Of a stretch of 46,442 nt of DNA, positions 40,960 through 46,442 are shown one piece after another (position 1 is the stretch's first letter; every line of letters begins with the position of its first letter). The position numbers were made by a program, and so were the translations under genes. Under the pieces are notes generated by a model. It did not search any database, had not been told where the DNA came from, and was given only the letters and a program-made list of their open reading frames with translations. Source of the stretch: Clostridia bacterium (GTDB lineage: Bacteria; Bacillota; Clostridia; Oscillospirales; CAG-272); assembly GCA_017938885.1 (NCBI GenBank), contig JAGBAS010000132.1:1-46442 (forward strand), written 5' to 3'.

Positions 40960-41046
40960 GCCCTATTTCATGATTATAGGGAATTTTTTAAAAATAATCA
41001 TCGACAGGGATCGCGCGATACTTTGTACAATATCCCGGATAGTCTC

Positions 41047-41075
41047 TTGACATTTTCTTCTGTAAATGTTATAAT
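41047..41075 (+). promoter_or_regulatory. Consensus promoter of the EEP-family gene
   Basis: TTGACA (41047-41052), 17 bases, TATAAT (41070-41075), 32 bases before the start codon. Confidence 0.9.
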
Positions 41076-41107
41076 AGACCCAAAGAAATCACACCAAGGA
41101 GGCATTC

Positions 41108-41878
41108 ATGGCCGGCACTCTGAAATTCATGTCCTTCAATCTCCGCGTGGACAACACGGGAGACGGAATCAACTCCTTTACTAACCGCTTCCACCGTGTG
41201 GTGGAGATCCTGGAGCAGGAAAAGCCCGACCTGGTGGGCTTCCAGGAGGTCACCGACGGGATGCGTGCCCGCCTCCGTGACCATCTTCCGGGTTACACCG
41301 TTCAAGGCTGTGGCCGCGAGAAGAATTACCATGGCGAGTCTATGCTCATCGCCTACCGCACAGGGGAGGTGGAGCTGATCGCTCTGGAGAACATCTGGCT
41401 CTCCCCCACGCCAGAGGTGGCAGGCTCCACCTATGGCGGCGATCAGAGTAGCTGTCCCCGTATGTTTACCTCAGCCCTTGTCAAGCATAACGACCTGGAT
41501 GCTCCCTTCTATTTCATCAATACCCATCTGGATCACGTAGGAAAGGAAGCCCGCTATCTGGGGGCTATGCAGCTGGTCCAGTACGTTTCTTCCCACCGCG
41601 AGCACTTTGTGCTGACGGGCGACTTCAACGCGACCCCCGATGCCCGCGAGATCGGATTGATTACGGCGGCTCTGGCAGACCGAAAAGCCGTAGACTGCAC
41701 CGCAGACCTGGGCGGTACCTTCCACGGCTTTGGCCGCATTCCTCCCGAGGAGATGGCCAAGATCGACTATATCTTCACCGACGGCAAGTGTGAGTCCTCG
41801 TATATCGTAGAGGACGTGCCCGTGGACGGTCAGTTTTATTCGGATCATAACGCCGTTTGCGCCCATATTACCCTGTAA
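41108..41878 (+). CDS. Endonuclease/exonuclease/phosphatase-family hydrolase
   Basis: A 256-residue EEP-fold hydrolase without a signal peptide. Conserved blocks: MSFNLRVDN, VGFQEV (Glu47), FINTHLDHVG, LTGDFNATPD and YSDHNAVCAHI at the end, which hold the metal ligands and the catalytic His-Asp pair. Relatives cut phosphodiesters in nucleic acids, sphingomyelin or sugar phosphates; this cannot be narrowed. AAGGAGG precedes the ATG. A small helical protein follows 24 bases downstream. Confidence 0.88.
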   Translation: MAGTLKFMSFNLRVDNTGDGINSFTNRFHRVVEILEQEKPDLVGFQEVTDGMRARLRDHLPGYTVQGCGREKNYHGESMLIAYRTGEVELIALENIWLSPTPEVAGSTYGGDQSSCPRMFTSALVKHNDLDAPFYFINTHLDHVGKEARYLGAMQLVQYVSSHREHFVLTGDFNATPDAREIGLITAALADRKAVDCTADLGGTFHGFGRIPPEEMAKIDYIFTDGKCESSYIVEDVPVDGQFYSDHNAVCAHITL

Positions 41879-41902
41879 CCCTAAGAGAAAGGAATCCCGA
41901 AC

Positions 41903-42199
41903 ATGGCACAGAATCAGAATAGCAACCAGTCCTCTGCCGCCGAGGGCATCAAGAAGTCCCTGGGGCTGGCCGCAGACGTAGCCTCCCTGCGATTCAAGCT
42001 GGGCAAGGCCAAGAGCCGCCGTAAGGCCGCCTACACCCGTCTGGGTGAGCTGTCCTATACCAAGTACCGTCCCCGCACCACCGACGTCTCCGAGGACATT
42101 GAGAACGCCATCGCCGCTGCCGTAGCCGAAATTACCGATCTTACCCACGAGATCACCGAGCTGGAGCTGCGCATTAAGCTCCTCAAGGCAGGGGCGTAA
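41903..42199 (+). CDS. Small helical protein, unknown function
   Basis: A 98-residue, almost fully helical protein with a Gln/Asn/Ser-rich start, a Lys/Arg-rich middle (RFKLGKAKSRRKAAYTRLGE) and a coiled-coil end (EITDLTHEITELELRIKLL). AGAGAAAGGAATCC precedes the ATG. It is probably co-transcribed with the EEP-family gene. No family recognised. Confidence 0.65.
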   Translation: MAQNQNSNQSSAAEGIKKSLGLAADVASLRFKLGKAKSRRKAAYTRLGELSYTKYRPRTTDVSEDIENAIAAAVAEITDLTHEITELELRIKLLKAGA

Positions 42200-42263
42200 A
42201 GCTTGCCTGTCTGCTTTGAGCACCGTTCATCAACACAATACAGAAATAGGAGGATCTACTCCC

Positions 42264-45200
42264 ATGAAACGAGGCCTATCCCTTTTCCTATCCGTAATCC
42301 TGATGCTCTCAACCGGGCTTGCGTTGATTCCTGCCGTTGCCGAGGAAGATCCCGAACCCCCGAAAAATTATGCCGCAGACCTGGTCTGGAGCAAGACCGT
42401 AGGCGGCCCTTCGGCGACCTTGACCGATACGGGTGCGGTTATGGCGGGATTGAGGAATTCCTGGGATTCGGTGGGTTGTGATATTCTACCCGCCCTGAAG
42501 GAGGCTCTCGGGGAAGCAGACAGCGTGGCTCTGAAACTGACGGTGGCATTAAAGGCCACCATGAAGGCAGGAAGCGAGGGCAAAGCTGTCAAAGCCCGCC
42601 CCCTGATCCGCGGCACCAATACCAAGGGCGGTCTGGGAGACAGCGAATGGAACAGTCAGTACACCAAGGCTATGGGGAATGATGCGCCCATCTTTGCCAT
42701 GTATAGCAACAATATCATGGGCTTTATGGGCAATGATCTTTCCTTGGCTGACGGCGAGTGGTGTACCTATGAGCTGGCTCTGGAGCTGACCCGTAAGCAG
42801 ATCGAGTGCGCGCTTCTGAGTGAATGGATCTTTTGCATAGACAATTTGGGAGGTGTGGATTTGAGCAAGGTAGACAATATTGAGTTCAAGGATCTGACCA
42901 TCACGATCGATAACAGCATTCCGGGCGACAACGATCAGCCTGAGAATAACGACCATCTGATTACCGATTATCAGGGTGAGATCTGGTCTCCCGTGGAGAT
43001 CGTGCTGTGGAGCAGTAAGGCCTACAGGAATCCTTATGTCGAGACTGAAATTGACGCCGTCTTTACCCATTCCGACGGTACGAAAATCACCCTCCCCGGC
43101 TTCTGGAAGGAGGGCCGAACCTGGGCGGTTCGCTTCTCCCCTACCAAGACGGGCGAGTGGAGCTACAAGATCACCTGCTCCGACAAGGAGAACACGGGAC
43201 TGACCAAGTCGGGTGTCATCACGGCGGCCGAATCCACGGGGGAGACCGAGCTTTCCAAGCATGGCTTCGTGTCGGTGAACCGGGGTCAACGCTACTACAG
43301 CTACGCCGACGGGACCCCCTTCTTCTGGCTGGGTGACACCAACTGGCAGGCCTTTACCAACCTCTCCACCACGGTCTGTAACTATCCCGGCTGTACCTGC
43401 GGCAGTCAGTTCAAGCATATTGTGGATAACCGCGTGGAGAAGGGCTTTACAGTCTACCAGACCTACTTCGTGCCCGAGGGGGGAAACGGAGAAAAATCCT
43501 TGTGGTTGGATAACGGGCATAAGCAGCCCGATACCGAGGTTTTCAACGGCAAGGTGGATGAAATGTTCCAGTATCTCCACGAGAAGGGCCTTGTGGTAGC
43601 CCTGGGTCTGGGGTGTCATACCTCCACCATGTCCCGCATGAATCTGGAGGATTTCCTGCGCTTCACCCGCTACGTGGTAGCCCGATACGCCTGCTACTCG
43701 GTGGTGTGGATCTCGGGACAGGAGATCACCGACAACACCGCCAGTGCCACCCCCGGCTACTCGGCCTTTGACTGTTATCTGGAGGCTTCCTCCCTCATTG
43801 AGACGCTGGACGGCTACAGCCACCCCAATTCTGCTCATATGTACCCCATGGTCATTGAGGACGAGCGATCCCAGCGTTTGGACAAGACCGAGTGGCACGA
43901 CTCCTGGACCCTCCAGGGCGGCCATTGCCTCATTCAGCCCATGGACTTCTACCGCGGTTACTATGAAGCACCCATTACGGGGGTCATCAAGCCCTTCATT
44001 GAGGCCGAGGCCAACTACGAGGACATCAACTGCGGCGGCTTTACGGGGTACGATCTCAACCGCAACAGCGCATGGAACGCCATGCTCTGCGGCAGCGCGG
44101 GCTTTACCTACGGTACCACGGGCATCTGGGCAAGCTCCTTCTCCACCTCAAATTATACGGGCTGGTTGGGCGAATCCTCCTCCTTCAGCTATGATCCCTG
44201 GTACATGGGTCTGGATAAGCCCGGCTCCTTCGAGGTGTCCTACATGAAGGAATTCTTTACCGCCATCGGCCCTTGGTACGAGCTGATCCCCCATTTCGAC
44301 AACAGCCGGTCTGCGGCCTTCCTTAAACGAGGGAAATCGGCCATGGCCGCCACCGAGGACGCATCCCTCATCGTTGCTTATTTCTATAACGACAGATCTG
44401 AGTCCACGGGAACCATCCGCATTCTGAATGAGGAAAAGACCTACGACGCCTACTGGTTCGATCCCCGCACGGGGAAGTATATCCCCATCGCGCAGGGCAT
44501 TACGGCGCAGAATGGCGAATACGAGGTTCCCTCCAGACCCGATAAGCGGGATTGGGTATTTCTTCTGACCTCCCTGGGGCTGGGCGCACACTACGAGGAG
44601 GATATCCCCGCCGACCTCAATCCCTCCTACGAGCAGGTCGCTCCCACGGGTACACCCGTCACCCCCGTCCGCGTGGAGGCGGTGGGCGGCATTACCTATA
44701 CGGGCAGCCCCAAGGATGCTCAGACCATGATGGATCACACCGCATGGCTCTTCGACGGCGATCCCGCCACGGTCTGGACGCCCTTTGCCAATCGCTCCAC
44801 CCAGACCTTCCTCTTCGACCTGGGAACGCCTCAGAAGCTGACCCACGTGTCCATTACCCCCGCCGCCGGCACCATTGTCCCCCTGTTCCGTGTCTACGGC
44901 TCCAACGACGGGAGGCTCTGGAGCATTCTCGTTGACACCTCTGCCCGTGAGCACGCCAATCCCGGAGCGGGAAGCGAGCCCCTGGCGGGAACCTACCGCT
45001 ACGTCAAGATCCTGCTTCTGAACGCAGAAGCGGTGAACGTAGGTCAGGATCAGGTGAACACCCTGGGCTACGAGGCTACGTTCAATCCCATGACGGGCAA
45101 CTGCTATTCCGTCACCCGCATTTCGGATATTCTGATCTACTCCGACGGCGAGGGCACGCCCACCCCCGACCGCTTGGTGGCGCCCGACAGCTCCGACCAT

Positions 45201-45380
45201 CCCGGTACAACCGAAACGGATACCGCAGACCAAGACACGACCGTCCCCGACGGTGAGCCTACGGATACGGATACCGAAGGCCCAGCAAAGGGATGTCGCT
45301 CGGCTCTCTCGGCTGCCGCTGTCCCGGTAGCCGCCGTCTGCGCCGCCGTAGCTTGTATGGGGAAGAAGAGAAAAGAGTAA
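42264..45380 (+). CDS. Surface-anchored DUF5060/DUF4038 glycoside hydrolase
   Basis: A 1038-residue exported enzyme. Signal peptide 1-26 (cleavage near AVA); a carbohydrate-binding-like region (about 30-215); a DUF5060 beta-sandwich (about 233-322, TKTGEWSYKITC); a DUF4038 TIM barrel (about 335-660, with FFWLGDTNWQAF, GLVVALGLGCH, YSVVWISGQE and WHDSWTLQGG); a collagen-binding-like beta domain; a discoidin-type (F5/8C) domain (about 805-960); an acidic Thr/Asp linker; and a C-terminal hydrophobic helix followed by KKRKE, so it is membrane-anchored. DUF4038 enzymes include apiosidases and arabinofuranosidases of pectin breakdown. AGGAGG precedes the ATG. Confidence 0.82.
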   Translation: MKRGLSLFLSVILMLSTGLALIPAVAEEDPEPPKNYAADLVWSKTVGGPSATLTDTGAVMAGLRNSWDSVGCDILPALKEALGEADSVALKLTVALKATMKAGSEGKAVKARPLIRGTNTKGGLGDSEWNSQYTKAMGNDAPIFAMYSNNIMGFMGNDLSLADGEWCTYELALELTRKQIECALLSEWIFCIDNLGGVDLSKVDNIEFKDLTITIDNSIPGDNDQPENNDHLITDYQGEIWSPVEIVLWSSKAYRNPYVETEIDAVFTHSDGTKITLPGFWKEGRTWAVRFSPTKTGEWSYKITCSDKENTGLTKSGVITAAESTGETELSKHGFVSVNRGQRYYSYADGTPFFWLGDTNWQAFTNLSTTVCNYPGCTCGSQFKHIVDNRVEKGFTVYQTYFVPEGGNGEKSLWLDNGHKQPDTEVFNGKVDEMFQYLHEKGLVVALGLGCHTSTMSRMNLEDFLRFTRYVVARYACYSVVWISGQEITDNTASATPGYSAFDCYLEASSLIETLDGYSHPNSAHMYPMVIEDERSQRLDKTEWHDSWTLQGGHCLIQPMDFYRGYYEAPITGVIKPFIEAEANYEDINCGGFTGYDLNRNSAWNAMLCGSAGFTYGTTGIWASSFSTSNYTGWLGESSSFSYDPWYMGLDKPGSFEVSYMKEFFTAIGPWYELIPHFDNSRSAAFLKRGKSAMAATEDASLIVAYFYNDRSESTGTIRILNEEKTYDAYWFDPRTGKYIPIAQGITAQNGEYEVPSRPDKRDWVFLLTSLGLGAHYEEDIPADLNPSYEQVAPTGTPVTPVRVEAVGGITYTGSPKDAQTMMDHTAWLFDGDPATVWTPFANRSTQTFLFDLGTPQKLTHVSITPAAGTIVPLFRVYGSNDGRLWSILVDTSAREHANPGAGSEPLAGTYRYVKILLLNAEAVNVGQDQVNTLGYEATFNPMTGNCYSVTRISDILIYSDGEGTPTPDRLVAPDSSDHPGTTETDTADQDTTVPDGEPTDTDTEGPAKGCRSALSAAAVPVAAVCAAVACMGKKRKE

Positions 45381-45395
45381 TCTCCATACCCATAA

Positions 45396-45435
45396 AAAAT
45401 AGCCAAGCCCGAAATGAGCTTGGCTATTTTGTTTG
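45396..45435. terminator. Bidirectional terminator
   Basis: Perfect 13-bp stem AAAATAGCCAAGC (45396-45408) / GCTTGGCTATTTT (45418-45430), T-rich on both sides, between convergent genes. Confidence 0.9.
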
Positions 45436-45446
45436 GTTGCTGAGGA

Positions 45447-46442
45447 TCAACGCCCCGTGATGCGGAAGGTGCGTCCGCCTTCGGGCGCGTCGGTCATGCT
45501 GATGACGAAGGCTACCGAATAGGTGCCGTCGTCGTCGGCATAGATGGAATAGCCGTCGTAGTCGCGGTTGGTGGTGTCCTTGTAGGTCACCCACTCACCG
45601 TTCACCAGCTCCTCGATCACGGGACGCCGGTAGCTCGTCAGCCCGTACACACGGACCACGCCGTTGTTGTCCCCGCCCGAAAGGGTAAAGACAGCAGTCT
45701 GATCCTCGCCGACCCGTACTTTGGGAACGTAAACGTCCTCTATGACTGTGCCGATCTCGGTTGTGACCGTGTAGGGCTCCAGGCAGGAATCCTGCCGCAC
45801 GTTCAATACGTTTTGGTCATTCTTAGAGTCCACGTAGCCCCAGGGAAGCAGGATGTAGTCCACGTAGATGCAGTCTCCTGCCTTCAGCGTGACTTCACCC
45901 AGATCCAGGGTCAGGTCCCCGAAATTCAGGGAGCCGTCAAAGCGATCCCGCATGAGGAATCCGCCCGTGTAGGCCTCACCGCCAATGACGATATGGGAAT
46001 TCTTGACGATGAGGGCGAAGTTGACCGCGTCGGTTGCCAGGGGCTCGTAGTAGTCGAAGAAGGGGTACTCGTCTCCCAACTTGAAAAAGCGGTCGTACTT
46101 TTGGGCGGAAGCGATGCCCAGGTCTACCACCTGATGGGTGTTGTTCTCATCCAGATACCCCAGCTTATTGAACTTGGGGTGGCGGCCGTTGAAGCAGAAC
46201 AGGGAGAAATCCGACTTGAAATCCTTGAAGGACACATCCTCCAGCACGTCGATGCGGAGGGAATAGTAGGTACGGTTCTCGTCGGTCTGTGGCATCTCCA
46301 CATGGCGGTAGCTGACGTGGATACGGCCGTCCTCGGACAGATAATCCATATCCACGTCGGCGTAAACGGGGCCGTAGGATTGGATGGTGTTACCATAGTT
46401 TTCAATATTGCCCGTTACCCGGTCGGCGGTGTCGTAGCGTAC
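45447..46442 (-). CDS. 3' part of a beta-rich protein, cut by the window edge
   Basis: At least 331 residues; the frame stays open to the last base, so the start lies outside. The visible part is beta-rich (IHVSYRHVEMPQTDENRTYY, GDLTLDLGEVTLKAGDCIYV, GTVIEDVYVPKVRVGEDQ) and ends in a jelly-roll-like segment with no catalytic motif I recognise. It probably belongs to an exported carbohydrate-binding or glycoside hydrolase protein, given its neighbour. Called partial; apparent internal starts at 46355 are not taken as the real one. Confidence 0.7.
   Translation of the reverse strand, partial: VRYDTADRVTGNIENYGNTIQSYGPVYADVDMDYLSEDGRIHVSYRHVEMPQTDENRTYYSLRIDVLEDVSFKDFKSDFSLFCFNGRHPKFNKLGYLDENNTHQVVDLGIASAQKYDRFFKLGDEYPFFDYYEPLATDAVNFALIVKNSHIVIGGEAYTGGFLMRDRFDGSLNFGDLTLDLGEVTLKAGDCIYVDYILLPWGYVDSKNDQNVLNVRQDSCLEPYTVTTEIGTVIEDVYVPKVRVGEDQTAVFTLSGGDNNGVVRVYGLTSYRRPVIEELVNGEWVTYKDTTNRDYDGYSIYADDDGTYSVAFVISMTDAPEGGRTFRITGR

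Overview
The window looks like a chromosomal segment of an uncultured gut- or rumen-type member of class Clostridia (Bacillota). This is inferred from family content and signals, not from any rRNA. It has GC-rich coding regions and AT-rich intergenic strips. It has strong AGGAGG-type ribosome sites and many near-perfect TTGACA-N17-TATAAT promoters. Clostridial families include YajC followed by a TIGR04086-type membrane protein, NrdR preceded by a DUF6514-like gene, a DUF6809-like protein, small XRE regulators, and Thr/Glu-rich lipoproteins. It also carries intergenic palindromic repeats of the kind common in such genomes. One tRNA gene (Gly, CCC anticodon) is present.

Layout. 1-6.8 kb: a large cytoplasmic GH106-like glycoside hydrolase, then on the minus strand an AraC regulator, a GHL10-type lipoprotein and a coiled-coil membrane protein. 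7.0-11.7 kb: arginine biosynthesis argC-argJ-argB-argD, with a terminator-like hairpin and repeats between the genes, followed without a break by a small lipoprotein, an HD phosphohydrolase and a membrane protein. 13.2-13.9 kb: a small XRE regulator preceded by a roughly 380-base structured leader with its own consensus promoter. 14-21.6 kb: two GH78-like alpha-L-rhamnosidases, an alpha/beta hydrolase, YajC, a TIGR04086-like protein and a PHP-domain phosphoesterase. 21.6-29.9 kb: a probable genome-defence or genome-maintenance island. It has an XRE switch with two identical-arm operators, a TerB_N/TerB_C protein, a BrxC/BrxD-family ATPase, two small genes and an Lhr-like helicase. Two inverted copies of a MITE-like element flank its left part. 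29.9-36.8 kb: accessory genes (a VNTR lipoprotein, XRE regulators, a DUF6809-like protein, NrdR, a serpin lipoprotein, a Cys-rich protein coupled to a radical SAM enzyme). 37-40.7 kb: a MoxR-DUF58-DUF4129-like operon. 40.8-46.4 kb: tRNA-Gly, an EEP-family hydrolase, a small helical protein, a large surface-anchored DUF5060/DUF4038 glycosidase and the 3' part of another gene.

How the parts fit. The hydrolases without signal peptides (359, 13960, 19618) suggest intracellular breakdown of imported rhamnose-containing oligosaccharides. The DUF4038 enzyme and GHL10 lipoprotein act at the surface. No transporter or rhamnose catabolic gene lies in the window. The arg genes cover the acetyl cycle from glutamate to ornithine but stop before argF/G/H.

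The best candidates for little-described biology are the TerB/BrxD-like/helicase island with in-frame palindromic insertions in two of its genes, the Cys-rich lipobox protein plus radical SAM pair, and the structured leader RNA before the XRE gene at 13.3 kb. All functional statements come from reading motifs and context; nothing was checked against a database.
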